Both the position numbers and the translations under genes were made by a program. A DNA stretch of 64,000 nt, taken from positions 25,832,501 to 25,896,500 of the forward strand of contig JAPTHN010000011.1 of NCBI GenBank assembly GCA_026936325.1. The letters run 5' to 3'. The notes beneath the pieces were generated by a model. It was not told where the DNA came from and did no database searches. It was given only the letters and a program-made list of their open reading frames with translations. This document shows positions 34,010-44,789 of this stretch, piece after piece; the first letter of the stretch is position 1, and every line of letters starts with the position of its first letter. The DNA comes from Platynereis dumerilii. Taxonomy: Eukaryota > Annelida > Polychaeta > Phyllodocida > Nereididae.

Positions 34010-35101
34010 CACCGCGTTCCCAATTATTATGCAACTATGCTTTTTTGCATTATCTCAAAAAGAAATAACACTATTTGAATATCCTTTTCACATAATGATA
34101 AGTGTACCATGGAGCTAATATCCTGCCAATTTTGTCCAATTCCATTGACTCAGTTGGGAGTTATGCCATATAATGATGTTTTGGGGTGTTCCCAATTATT
34201 ATGCAAATTCTTGGAAAAGCATCCATGGCCACTCAAAATGACCTAAACTAATTTGAAGATGCCATCAACATATACCCCATAACACAAAAGGAAAAGTGTA
34301 ACAATCATTTCAAACATAGATGCATTCATAGCCAAGAAATTCATATTATTCGCCTGCATTGAAATAGCATTGAAATGACAATTTTATTGCAATAAAAAGC
34401 CCCTGTTAGCCAGACAAAATGAAAAATCATTACCTAAGTCATTTTCCACTTTCCTTAGGTTTAGAACTCTCCTGTAAACCAATGGCAATTAAGTTGCACC
34501 ACTGTATTTGAGAAATATCTTGAAATGAATTGAACACATCCAATTGCCAATGCTATTCCAATGGGAAACAGAAGTGTGAGTTTTTGATTTGGTATCATAT
34601 TTGGAAAGATACCAGATTTGGTGTTTCATCGCACAGTATGACCGTCGTGTGCTGTAGACATATTCTAAGCTGGAATTTTATTGATATTAAATTTTTTAAG
34701 AGCATGGGAGGCTTCTTTATTGAGAAAAAAGTCAATTTCAATGGTTTTTCAATGCAGTTGTATTATATTGATTTCTTGGTCATGAAGGCATCCACGTTTG
34801 AAATGATGGTTCCATTTTTTATTTAGTGTTATGAGGTATATTCTAACGTCAATTCATAATGAACTTTGTTGATTTTGGGTGGCAATGGATGCTTTTCTAA
34901 GAATTTGCATAATAATTGGGAACACCCCAAAACATCATTATATGGCATAACGCCCAACTAAGTCAATGGAATTGGACAAAATTGGCAGGATATTAGCTCC
35001 ATGGTACACTTATCATTATGTGAAAAGAATATTCAAATAGTGTTATTTCTTTTTGAGATAATGCAAAAAAGCATAGTTGCATAATAATTGGGAACGCAGT
35101 G
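34010..35101. mobile_element. 1.1-kb foldback at a TA target (TTCCCAATTATTATGC family)
   Basis: The ends are CACCGCGTTCCCAATTAT and, inverted, CACTGCGTTCCCAATTAT, flanked by TA (34008-34009 and 35102-35103). The arms of about 430 bp pair along their length. A second inner copy of GTTCCCAATTATTATGCAA lies ~180 bp inside each end, so each end has two direct copies, as in IR/DR-type Tc1/mariner elements. No transposase is present. Confidence 0.88.
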
Positions 35102-35211
35102 TAGCTGTCTGGCTGTTTGTCCTCAGATTTTCTGTCTATCTATGCTTCGCAAAGCAGTTGCATGAAAGTAGCTTGATTCGTACATTCATGTTCCATTCAT
35201 TTTCGCTGCAG

Positions 35212-35345
35212 GCAAGAAACTCTTGGATGTGAGAAGTGACCGGGAGGAAATGTTCAAATTCGTCATCGATAAAGCGACTGGTGAAAAATACTCTGGCACA
35301 GAAGGAGCACAGCTAACCATAAACCTACAGTCTCCAATTTTATAA
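35212..35345 (+). CDS. Candidate terminal coding exon of an unidentified gene
   Basis: After a strong acceptor (CATTCATTTTCGCTGCAG) the frame opening with GKKLLDVRSD runs 44 codons to TAA (35343), through DKATGEKYSGTEGAQ and ending LQSPIL. Charged, balanced composition and a higher GC than the flanks favour real coding. It needs one base from the preceding exon. No upstream partner exon is identified, so the parent gene is unknown. The minus strand is also partly open here. Confidence 0.4.
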
Positions 35346-35525
35346 ACATGCAGAATATCAGCAACATCACAGGACCAAAGATATTGGACAGATTTGTAAG
35401 AGTTTTAAATAGTCATGAAAGCATGCGTATTGATCAGTCTTTTGAAATAACTTTTGGCCTTTTAAAATCCAAAACAGGGAGTGGGATCTGACTCAATATT
35501 TCAAATTTTACAGTGTAGCGTTCTT
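35346..35525. other. Short spacer, possible 3' UTR
   Basis: AT-rich DNA between the candidate terminal exon and the minus-strand Cys-motif frame. No polyadenylation signal stands out. Confidence 0.35.
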
Positions 35526-35957
35526 TCAGTTTTGAGAGGAGTAGCTGGGCAAGTTTTTTCCTTCTGCCTCCAGGAGTTCGTTAAATCGCTTTGTGAGGTT
35601 GCTCATAAATGTTGTTTTATTCAATACCAGAGATTGTTGCACGTCTTTCTTTGCAACATCAAATACTTCATCATAATTTATATAAATGTAAATTTTGTCT
35701 TGACACATAGTTTCATCAACATTCCTCTTTGTGTATCCTACATAACAACTTTGCTGATACGAAATTTCCTCCGCTATTGGATCAATATGAGACATTTCTC
35801 GTATTATTTTTGTGTCATTGCTTAATTGGGCAGCGTTCAGTAGCCTTTCGCCTGCTTGAAAGGTCATACACTGTGTCAGAGGCAATATATTTTTCTTTGC
35901 TTTGTCATATTTCTTTGTTTGACAGATCAAACAAAAGTCTAGATTTGCGTAACCTGC
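35526..35957 (-). CDS. Fragment of a multi-copy invertebrate Cys-motif protein (CLIC...SCYVGYT)
   Basis: An open minus-strand frame of about 143 residues. It contains a C-x2-C pair (FCLICQ), a central TQCMTFQAGERLLNAAQ helix-like segment and ISYQQSCYVGYTKR, then a helical tail (KRFNELLEAEGK). The arrangement C-x2-C ... C ... SCY-x2-YT resembles the N-terminal zinc-binding-like module of large uncharacterised families I recall from cnidarian and invertebrate-deuterostome genomes; that recollection is unverified. The position usually occupied by His before the SC pair is Gln here. No natural start codon is evident, so it is an exon or a remnant. Confidence 0.4.
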   Translation of the reverse strand, partial: AGYANLDFCLICQTKKYDKAKKNILPLTQCMTFQAGERLLNAAQLSNDTKIIREMSHIDPIAEEISYQQSCYVGYTKRNVDETMCQDKIYIYINYDEVFDVAKKDVQQSLVLNKTTFMSNLTKRFNELLEAEGKNLPSYSSQN

Positions 35958-36568
35958 ACTATGTCAAATTGATTTTTTTGTTGGTGGATCTCCATTTCCA
36001 GCATCTTTCTGTGGATTCCTCACTGCGATGACACTATATTCTTGCAATGTGTTTCTTATTTGTGTATGCTTGGTAGCATTGTCTGTGTTACATACCTTTT
36101 GGGCCTTGGTCCCAAACATCATTCAACACTTTTGAGTGTCATCATTTTTATCTTTTTTGTGGGCATATTGAAGCAGTCGACAAGTTCTCCAAAGTGTTGT
36201 CATCATCCATGCAGACTGTCATGATGGAGGACTGCCTCAAAACATGACTTTTTTTAAGCTCCTTCAATTTTCGGTGTCCATGTTGAATTTATGGTTGGAG
36301 ATAATAAAAGCCAACTGCATGAAAACATTCTTTATTCTCTTGTTTCTCAGCACTGTTAATATGAATTTGTTGTTAATTGGCTAAGTCTTCCATTTCCACC
36401 AAAATTTAAAATCTTGTCAAATAGTGCAAGTTTTGTGTCCCTACCCTGTTATTAGCTTTCCTGTGTTACCATCCTTATGGCAGAGACATTTTGAAAGTTC
36501 GCTTTTTCCAGGGTGGATTTACTGGATGCAAAATCAGGGTTAAAATGAGCCATCTCTCACAGTATTAG
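35958..36568. other. Spacer without recognised gene
   Basis: AT-rich DNA; no motif, splice pair or repeat recognised. Confidence 0.4.
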
Positions 36569-36670
36569 CCGGTTATTCGCCATGGGATCAGGATTATGTG
36601 TTTATCACACCTTGGGTTAAAGCCCTTGGTTGATAAATCACATATTCCCCTTCTCGTGGTGAATAACCTG
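36569..36670. mobile_element. ~105-bp palindromic repeat (GGTTATTCACCA family), copy 1
   Basis: The ends CCGGTTATTCGCCA and TGGTGAATAACC are inverted. The interior carries a second inverted pair, ATATGTGTTTATCACA and TTGATAAATCACATAT-type sequence, around CTTGGG. Further copies lie at 44311-44415 and 44682-44789, and a partial at about 39898-39930. Confidence 0.75.
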
Positions 36671-37350
36671 CACATATTACTGTTATGGCTGTGAGGTATG
36701 TACTCATTGTACAGTTGAGGTTTAATTTTTTTAACCTTAATTACATGCAGATAAGACAACAACATGTACAAAAACATACAGCATGTACAGTGGTCCATAT
36801 CCTATTCTCAAAAGTAAATTTCGATTTGACATGTTATCTCATCACCTTGAGTGAGATTACAGCACCCTGTCAATACTTACAGATCCTTACAACTCCTTCT
36901 TGGTTGAACAATCATGTAGATTGGTGCAACACCTTGGATCACATTCCTTGCCATGCACAAGTGTACCACACCTTTGTATCAGGTGTGATATCTCAACCAA
37001 TTTCAACAAGCATGAAGTGCATCTTGGAGCAACATAGCTTTGGCTAAATTTACCCCACCTGAATGCCTGTGACCTGCAGACAGCCAAGATTGCAGTTAAC
37101 CAATACACTTGCCAATGTTAACAAATTGGGTTCAAACAATCTCCACCCATGACATATTCTCTGTCGATCGTGAGATGCACCAACAGGGGGTAGAGTGGCC
37201 CAGCTTCAACTCAGATGGGCTACAACAGCCTTGAGATTAGTCCGATCCATCTGGCTCTTCTACAACCTTTGGATTAGTCAGATATATCTGGCTGTTATGC
37301 AGGCTTTGGCAAGTTTGGAGTATTCAATTTTTCACTGTCTCTGGAATGCG
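36671..37350. other. Spacer without recognised gene
   Basis: No supported coding sequence. The edge near 37330 grades into the 37-bp minisatellite. Confidence 0.4.
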
Positions 37351-37352
37351 TT

Positions 37353-38630
37353 TTTGGCAGTAACCTTAATTATGTGGCCATTTTGCGGCATTAGTGGTAC
37401 ACTGCCCTGTAGTCTCATTTTTGTAGTCATTCAACGGTTTTGGCCATCTGATTTATGTGGCCATTCTACTGTTTTGGCAGTAATCTGAATCTCATTGTCT
37501 CATTGAATATGCGCCATTCTACTGTTTTGCTAGTAATCTCATTTATGTGGCCATTCTACTGTATTGCCAGTAATCTCGTTTATGTGGCCATTCTACTGTA
37601 TTGCCAGTAATCCCGTTTATGTGGCCATTCTACTGTTTTGCCATGAATCTCATTTATGTGGTCGTTCCACTGTTTTGCCAGTAATCTCATTTATGTGGTC
37701 GTTCCACTGTTTTGCCAGTAATCTCATTTATGTAGTCATTCTACTGTCTTGACAGTAATCTCATTTAGGGTAATGTTCTTTGAATCGGACACTTAGAAGG
37801 TGACACCTTGAGTCGGACACTTTTTGTTGGGCTATACTGGCTAATTTATGGCTTCCCCATCCTTATATTTGGTACCAATGCGTAGCCAAAGACCTCTTTT
37901 ATCCATTCAAGAAGTATCAGCTTGATATGAAAATTTTTAAAGTGTTTTTCAAGGCTATAAAGATGGGGTTAAAAACCCGTTTTTCTCCAAATGTTTGTCA
38001 TAAAATCGTGTATTTTGGTGAATTTTAGCCAGATTTGACGGATCCTTTGCTAGCCTATGGTATTGATCTGACATCAGTTTCTGTGTTATTCAATTAGAAG
38101 GAAGCTTTGCCCATTTTGTGATCAAATATGAGTTTTTTCAATTGAAGGGAAGGCTCTAAAGCACCTGTACCTTTGAGTCATGTTTTTACAACACAGCTGT
38201 CCGACTCAAAGATACCCTATGTCATTTTTTATTTCAGATATTTAACCACAAATTCAGTTCTTGCGTTGTGACTAATGTCAATTTTTTGTTAGATTTAGTA
38301 AAAACGTTTAATTTGAGGCCCTGGTTGACAATCAATAACCCTCAGACCAAGCAAGATATCACTTTTTTTAAAATGCACAGAATCAAAGTGTCCGACTCAA
38401 AGAACTTACCCTATGTGGCCGTTCCACTGTTTTGACAGTAATCTCATTTATTTGGCCATTCTTCTGTTTTGCCAGTAATCTCATTTTGGTAGTCATTCTT
38501 CTGTTTTGCCAGTAATCTCATTTATGTGGCCGTTCCACTGTTTTGGCAGTTATCTCATTTATGTGGCCATTCTACTGTTTTGGCAGTAATCTAATTTATG
38601 TAGTCATTCTACTGTTTTGGCAGTAATCTG
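37353..38630 (+). repeat. 37-bp minisatellite, split by an inserted element
   Basis: About fifteen diverged copies of a 37-bp unit containing TGGCCATTCTACTGTTTTG and CCAGTAATCTCATTTATG. The array is continuous except for the TA-flanked element at 37768-38411. Units lack unique spacers, so this is not a CRISPR-like array. The open frame across it is a repeat artefact. Confidence 0.88.
37768..38411. mobile_element. 644-bp TA-target element inside the minisatellite
   Basis: The ends are GGGTAATGTTCTTTGAATCG and, inverted, GGGTAAGTTCTTTGAGTCGG, followed inward by GGACACTT. TA dinucleotides flank it (37766-37767 and 38412-38413), and removing it with one TA restores an intact CATTTATGTGG unit. 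An internal GAGTCGGACAC copy lies near 37813. The interior is non-coding. Confidence 0.9.
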
Positions 38631-39618
38631 ATCAACAACTTTTCAAGAGATATGTGTAGTTAATAAATTTGTGCTCAAGTTGAATTGGTCTAATGTCCAA
38701 GCATAAGCTTCAAAGAATATCAGAAATATTGGCAAAAAAAACTTAATGATTATTTCAATGAATACTCAAGGAATGTGCCAGACAGAGCCTCGATCTATTT
38801 TTTGAGAGAAAATTGAGGGTGTGGTTTGGAAACAGCCATGTCTCGGTCTAATTTAGGAGGGTGTGGTTTGGAAGCAGCAGGGGTGATGGCCCATTGGGCT
38901 GGGTAGATCGAGGGACACCCTACCTGTGCAGATAAAAACAAGGCTAGTGAGACTCTTGGCAAGTCCTTATCTTTGCTTATGACAACTTAAGATTTGCCTA
39001 GATATTTCATATCTGTATACCTTACACAGCTGTCTTGTTATCATAATTATGCCCTGCAATGACCAGTGTTTTGCCGTACTGTTGAATAGGTATACTCCGC
39101 AGTAGGTATATTACCTGGTGTAATATAGTAGGATCGTTTTACATAGAAAATATGGATAGTTTGTGTTAACGTCATTGCTCATCATTTCCAGAGTACTATG
39201 AGATTGCAGGTGCCGCAGAGGTGTAAAACACACACACACATTCTCTCTCTGAGATTGCAATCCCAATAAATGATTATCAGGCGATTTTTTGGGACAAAAT
39301 ATTTAATATTTGAACAGTTCCTTGTTATTACATGCTCAAATAGCTGATGGTACTCTGTGGGATGGCTTACAGGTCTTTTTGTTTTGCTGCATGTATACCA
39401 TTTTGGTATTTAAGCAGTTGCAATCAGGCAAAGACTGTTTTGAAAATTTGGTTTTATGGTCAGGCAAATGCGAGTGATTCCTCCCAGCTATTTTAGAATG
39501 TCAGTGATGTCACCACAGGTCCTGTCTTTTACATTTAGATGAGTGTTCAATTTGTCATTGAGAGGAATGTGACAACACTGGTGACGCCGTGATGATGACA
39601 ACATTGATGAATATGTAC
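38631..39618. other. Spacer with one tail fragment
   Basis: A partial LINE/SINE tail lies at 39207-39242 (GCAGGTGCCGCAGAGGTGTA, then (AC)n). No gene is supported. Confidence 0.4.
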
Positions 39619-39620
39619 AT

Positions 39621-39851
39621 ACTGTAAAATTTTAATTTCGAGCCAGCTTAAATGATGGTTTATCAAATCCTTTGAGCTAGCACAGCTTGTTGTTCTTAGT
39701 TATGGCAACGGACAGATTATTTTGTTGTCAGCTATGACAAGGGACAGATTGTCATAACTTGAGAAAACAAGCTATGTTAGCTCAAAGGAATTGTGCAACC
39801 ATCTCACTCCATGATTTGAGCTGACTCAAAATTTCAAATTTGACAATGCAG
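39621..39851. mobile_element. MITE (CTGTAAAATTT family), copy 1
   Basis: Imperfect palindrome: CTGTAAAATTTTAATTTCGA and CAGCTTAAATGAT near the left end pair with ATTTGAGCTG and CAAAATTTCAAATTTGACA on the right. Inner arms include CCTTTGAGCTAGCACAGCTT. Same family as 44470-44668. Confidence 0.75.
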
Positions 39852-40864
39852 GTTACTTACCGAGAGAAAGGCAATATATATGTGATTCATTCAAGCAAGG
39901 GCCTTAACCCAAGGTGTGATAAACACGTATTGCCATGCAAACATGGGAGAACAGGAGGACAGCGATAATACGAGAATTATTGCAATGAAATACTGGCTTG
40001 TGATTAGCCTACAGACGTGTCATATATATGGTTCATGTATGAATATTTGTGTACATAATTATTCTTGTATAAAACTCACACTACACAATGTGAGACATTC
40101 TTGGTTTTTGTGAACCAATCTACACAATGTGAGACATTCTTGGTTTTTATGAACCAATCATAAAAGGCAAAAAAGTTACATAGCAACTATTAGCAAGGTG
40201 GGATAGACACTCTGGATGGAAAAAGAAAGCACATTTTCGCACATTTCTTAAAATTCCTTTATGCCTAATGTTAAAATCAATTAAACTTCAATTAAATTTG
40301 GAACCTTTACAATGTACCAGTATCACCAGGTATTAAAGATAAGCACTTGAAAAGTTGTTATGCTGGTTGTGTTATTGCTCTTCACTTTTTCCAATGTTTT
40401 TGATGCCAAGTTATAAGAGACTAGTGGGAACTAGTGGGAGGGATTCTTGTTAGTATAAACATATCAACCACACTGAATTCCCATCACCACCACAGACCTA
40501 CCCCTATGCAGAGATGCTGTGACGTCAGAGGCAAGCTTCTATGACGTCAGTAATATTTGGGTTCTTGGTGTAGCTTACGCCCCCTGCTGGGATGTGCTGT
40601 TTATACTGGACCCACTCTCTTCTTGTCTCTTTGACTTATTGGAAGTTTTTCCAACTCATTTTACCAGAATGCCTCCCAAATGTGGTGTTGCTCAGTGGCA
40701 GTGTTGTGGAAGGTGATGATGATTTTGCCATTGAATTGCAGTTTTTTGCTTCATGCTTGTATTTTTTTTGTACCTTTGTGTTTTTGGTGCACTTTCTTGA
40801 GTTCCCTCCAATCTAGAATCACAACTGCATGGTGACTCTTTAGAAAGAAAGCTTGGGAATTTTG
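39852..40864. other. Spacer left of the LINE
   Basis: A 36-bp direct duplication at about 40083-40156 (ACACAATGTGAGACATTCTT...GAACCAATC). No gene recognised. 40852-40864 is the left copy of the LINE target duplication. Confidence 0.5.
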
Positions 40865-43358
40865 GCCCCCGCAGGTCTCGGGCCTCCTCGTGGCGGTGGG
40901 TGGTAACACAAGAGTGAAGTCCTCTATCTCGTGTGGCCAACACGAGACAGTGCGCAAGCACACGTCTCCCCGACGGAAATGGGGCAACCTGTTTGCCGTG
41001 GGTTGCGACCCGTGTCGGAGGATGAAGGGGTCCTGGTAGTTGAGTTGGATGGGACTAAGTTGGTCCCCCCCATACAATACACTACTTTGGCCTGGATTTC
41101 TCCTAGACGGGAGGCTGGATTGGCCCGGTCCAGTCAATCGGCTTGTCATGTTGTCATTAGGACTTCGGTCCTATTTGGCCATGGCTGAAGGGTCAATCAA
41201 AGAAGGTTTTGACCATGTCTACATGCTGGCCATGTTTTTAAATATGATTGCAGCTGTATTTCTTACCTAGCCTTCTACGAGTATATCCCCCATGTATCCC
41301 TGGGACTAGGGTACTGGGCTCAGCCCTACCCATATTGGTCTCCCCTTGTTGGGCTCCTTGGTGGGTGGGGAGCATGGGGGATGAAACACCAAATATCCTA
41401 TGGCCTATTCTCTTTCAAATTCACAGTCCAGACTAAAAAGGCAGCGGTCATCCTCGGATGACTGCATCGACCCGGAACTTCTAAATCGACCAACGACCAC
41501 GCGGAAGTCAGAATACCGACACCGATACATTGTCCTAAATCCAACAAGCAAACTTTCTCCCTTTGCGATCTACAAGACAATTCTTCAAAAAGTCGGAGAA
41601 CCTACAGAAACCACACAACAAAGAGATGGAACTGTCTTATTTAAAACAAGAAATGACCAACAAACACAAAGACTGCTTGAGCTGACAAGTATTGCAGGAA
41701 CTCCGACTATAGTCGAGCCACATCGCACATTAAACACTTGTAAGGGGGTGGTTTTCTCCTCACTTAGCTATTTAAATTCTGACGAGGACTTACAAGAGTG
41801 GTTTGAAACCTTCACTGATGTCGTTCATTTTCATCGCATCCCGCAGAGGGATCATCGAGAACTTCTTATCTTGACCTTTTCAGACACTACTCTTCCTGAG
41901 AGTGTTGGAGTTGTATGGGAACGGTGCAAGGTACGACCTTATATTCCAAACCCAAGAAGATGTTTTAAATGTCAACGTTTCGGTCATCTGAGCAAGTGGT
42001 GCCAAAGACAAGAAGTTTGTGGACACTGTGGATCCCAGGACCACACCCAATCAAAAGATCAACCTTGCTCATCCCCTCCTCTTTGTGTTAACTGTAAGGA
42101 GGATCACCCCTCTTACAGCAAAACGTGTAAACAGTGGACAAAAGAAAAAGAAATCCTCACATTGAAGGCAACCCAAGCGATATCTTTTCCAGAGGCTCGA
42201 AGGATTGTGGAACAGCACTCAGGAATTCCAAGCTATGCGGACATGGCGGGGTATCCACAACCTCAACATCATGCAACACCCAGACGAAGGCTACAACTCG
42301 AAGAACACAGCATCAACAGATCACACAAACAACGCACAGACAACATAGAAGACACAAACAGACACTCCGGAAGAACAACTGAAACATCCACTCCACAGAC
42401 AACAACCACCACACAACGGCCTACATCCCAGGCAGACCTTGAACAACCAAACCCATCAGCTGGAGCCACAGCTCCTCATGAGGTAGCAATGGACAAAGAA
42501 CACACAACTACAACAGACACAAATGAGGAAAATGAAGACTCAGATGATGACAGAAGCACGACACCTGACAATGAATCCATGGAAGCAGAAGATGAAGAGG
42601 CAGAAAAGGAACAGGTTCCGGAGGTTCCACAGGAAGCAGAAAAAGAAGAAGGTCCAGAGAATCCACAGGAGGAAGAAACAGCCGAGAGTCAAGAGGAAGT
42701 AAGGGAAGACCATTCACCAGACAAGGAAGCAGAACGAAAGAAAGAAATTAACGAAAAGGAACGACAACCAGTTAACAAAGGAAAAGACAAGCCAGTACCA
42801 GAACAGATCTCTTACAGAGAATATCTTCTCCGCTTCCTTCAAGGAAGAGTACCGAATGGAGACATTCAACGACCAATGTTTGTACAAAAATACCCGAATC
42901 TGGCAGTTTCATATCTGGTACCAATGCCTAGCTTTGACAAACTGCGTGCCAAACTGACTGAGCGAACTAACCAAAGGATGCACAGTTGGCCACCAGACAC
43001 CTTTGCTACCAAAAAAGAAGTACTTAATCTAGTCACTCAGCACGACTTCACAGACGATTTTTATGGAGCCATTATTGTTTTGATTCAACATGATTTTATG
43101 TTTGCTGCTATGCAAGTGATAAAAGAACAAATACACAGACAAACTAACATGAAGACAAAGACAGGAAACACAAAATAATTACCAAACACCAATCCAACTG
43201 AATTGAATTAACTCCCTTAACACAAACCAAGGATGTCTCTAAATAGCCCAACAAGGTGCTGATGAGACGTAAAGAACAAATACACACACACACACACTCT
43301 CTAAATAGCCCAACAAGGTGCTGATGAGACGTAAAGAACAAATACACACACACACACA
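40865..43358 (+). mobile_element. ORF1-only non-LTR retrotransposon (jockey/I-like LINE)
   Basis: A 2.5-kb unit with a ~535-bp GC-rich 5' UTR (GCAGGTCTCGGGCCTCCTCG...), one complete ORF1 (41400-43178), a ~55-bp 3' UTR and a tail (TAGCCCAACAAGGTGCTGAT, GAGACGTAAAGAAC, (AC)n) that is itself duplicated (43237-43290 and 43297-43358). It is bracketed by CTTGGGAATTTTG (40852-40864) and CTTAGGAATTTTG (43359-43371), a 13-bp target duplication with one mismatch. No ORF2 (endonuclease/reverse transcriptase) lies between ORF1 and the tail, so the copy depends on a partner LINE. TSDs around the whole unit suggest it moved in this ORF1-only form. Confidence 0.85.
41400..43178 (+). CDS. LINE ORF1 protein with three CCHC zinc knuckles
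   Basis: 592 residues, uninterrupted. The N-terminal ~180 residues contain the fold usual in jockey/I ORF1 proteins (YRHRYIVLNP, a KTRNDQQTQRLLEL segment, CKGVVFSSLSYLNSDEDLQE). Then come three zinc knuckles at about residues 188-243: CFKCQRFGHLSKWC, CGHCGSQDH...C and CVNCKEDHPSYSKTC. The segment after them (KEKEILTLKA...SFPEARRIVEQ) is typical of this family. Residues ~300-480 are low-complexity, Thr/Gln- then Glu-rich; the C-terminal ~110 residues are helical. Family role: nucleic-acid-binding RNP protein and chaperone for LINE RNA. The intact frame implies either recent insertion or selection. The start chosen is the first ATG in the open frame. Confidence 0.9.
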   Translation: MAYSLSNSQSRLKRQRSSSDDCIDPELLNRPTTTRKSEYRHRYIVLNPTSKLSPFAIYKTILQKVGEPTETTQQRDGTVLFKTRNDQQTQRLLELTSIAGTPTIVEPHRTLNTCKGVVFSSLSYLNSDEDLQEWFETFTDVVHFHRIPQRDHRELLILTFSDTTLPESVGVVWERCKVRPYIPNPRRCFKCQRFGHLSKWCQRQEVCGHCGSQDHTQSKDQPCSSPPLCVNCKEDHPSYSKTCKQWTKEKEILTLKATQAISFPEARRIVEQHSGIPSYADMAGYPQPQHHATPRRRLQLEEHSINRSHKQRTDNIEDTNRHSGRTTETSTPQTTTTTQRPTSQADLEQPNPSAGATAPHEVAMDKEHTTTTDTNEENEDSDDDRSTTPDNESMEAEDEEAEKEQVPEVPQEAEKEEGPENPQEEETAESQEEVREDHSPDKEAERKKEINEKERQPVNKGKDKPVPEQISYREYLLRFLQGRVPNGDIQRPMFVQKYPNLAVSYLVPMPSFDKLRAKLTERTNQRMHSWPPDTFATKKEVLNLVTQHDFTDDFYGAIIVLIQHDFMFAAMQVIKEQIHRQTNMKTKTGNTK

Positions 43359-43371
43359 CTTAGGAATTTTG

Positions 43372-44310
43372 AAAGGAAAAAATTAAAGTGAACAATTGTC
43401 AGGAGAAAATTTTAAGAGATAAACAAATATTCTAATGGGAGAATTTGAGTTTTGTTGGTTTCAAGATTTTGGTTTATCACACTCTTAATTATCATGTTGA
43501 AATTTGGATAGAATTTTGTTTATTTTGGTTGAGTTAATAATTGAAACAAATTTTAATGGAAAATGAATTTTTTGATCTTCATGATCATTGTGATTTACAT
43601 ACTTTTTGTTTAAAAACCTTATTTTGATCAATAACCTTATTTGTTTAAAAACCTTATTTTGATCAATCATGCATATGCAGTTAGTAAAAAGAGTTGTACT
43701 GAACTGATAAGTCGATAAATGAATAATTGATTATAATTATAGACTGTGTCTTGTATGCTCTTAGTTGCTAACCAGCCCAGTCATCTCTGACATATTTTGC
43801 AAATTGGCAGAAAGTTAGGGTTGAGCCATTTTGGCAAGATTAATGTGACACCCAGACTGTTTTGCCCAGTCTATTTGTTGCTTGTTTTTAGCTGTTAATC
43901 TCTCCGTTAACTGGGTAATCTTCTAGTAATCCATATCATCTGGATCCAGAATTGCAGATCCCATCTTAGTTTTGTTCAACACTAATAATGAAATAAAGCA
44001 GATATATGTATCTGCATGCAATCTTGCATTTGCATGTCGAACACACCCTCAGTTTTTAGCTCGTCAAACTTCTCTGATAAGCAACGTTTTCTGCCTAATT
44101 GCTGAAAATAGGCCTGCATGTATTTCCCCATTCACAATTATGATGCTTCGTCCATCGTTTCAGCATGATATTCCAGTATGAATAAACTCATTTTGTATCA
44201 TTTGACACCTCTGTCGGACAATTACAGACCAGTGTTTCACAGCAATAGAACCAATGTTCACTGTTGTACACTTTTCCTCCCAAAGTTACATGTTTGTCCC
44301 ATGGTATAAG
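43372..44310. other. Spacer without recognised gene
   Basis: AT-rich DNA; contains a small duplication (GTTTAAAAACCTTATTTTGA near 43607 and 43643). No gene supported. Confidence 0.45.
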
Positions 44311-44415
44311 CGGATTATTCACCACCGGATCAGGAATATGTGTTTATCACAGCTTGGGCTAAAGTTCTGGCTTGGTAAATCACATATCGCCAAGAACTCC
44401 CTGGATGAATAACCT
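44311..44415. mobile_element. GGTTATTCACCA-family repeat, copy 2
   Basis: Same layout as 36569-36670: GATTATTCACCACCGGATCA on the left, a GTGTTTATCACA...AAATCACATA inner inverted pair, and ATGAATAACCTG on the right. Confidence 0.75.
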
Positions 44416-44469
44416 GTACAAGCGTAATCTTTTTCAGTCAACTGTTTGACTGCTTGAGTTTATTTTCCG

Positions 44470-44668
44470 CTGTAAAATTTCAATTTTGAGGCAGCTTAAA
44501 TGATTGAGTGAGATGATTGCACACTTCCTTTGAGCTGACATAGCTTGTTGTTTTAAGTTATGATAATGGAAAGATTATCTTAGCTGAAAACAACATTTTG
44601 TGCTAGCTCAAAGGAATTGTGCAACCATCTCAATCATTTAAGCTGAATCAGTTCATCCCATTTTACAG
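44470..44668. mobile_element. CTGTAAAATTT-family MITE, copy 2
   Basis: The ends CTGTAAAATTTC and ATTTTACAG are inverted. The arms CAGCTTAAATGATTGAG and CTCAATCATTTAAGCTG pair, as do CCTTTGAGCTGACATAGC and GTGCTAGCTCAAAGG. It lies between two direct copies of the GGTTATTCACCA repeat. Confidence 0.8.
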
Positions 44669-44681
44669 TGCATTGTATGAG

Positions 44682-44789
44682 CCGGTTATTCACTATTGGA
44701 TCGGGCAATATGTGTTTATCACAGCTTGGGCTAACGCTCTGGCTGGGTTAATCACATAACGCCAAGAACTCCCTGTGTGCCTAACCTGA
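44682..44789. mobile_element. GGTTATTCACCA-family repeat, copy 3
   Basis: Closely related to copy 2, and the similarity extends ~50 bp beyond its right end (TTTTCAGT...TGCTTGAGT), so copies 2 and 3 are part of a ~170-bp direct duplication flanking the MITE. Confidence 0.75.

Noticed and set aside
37353-38630. CRISPR-like regularly spaced repeat
   Set aside because: Units are contiguous 37-bp tandem repeats with no unique spacers, in an animal-type genome.
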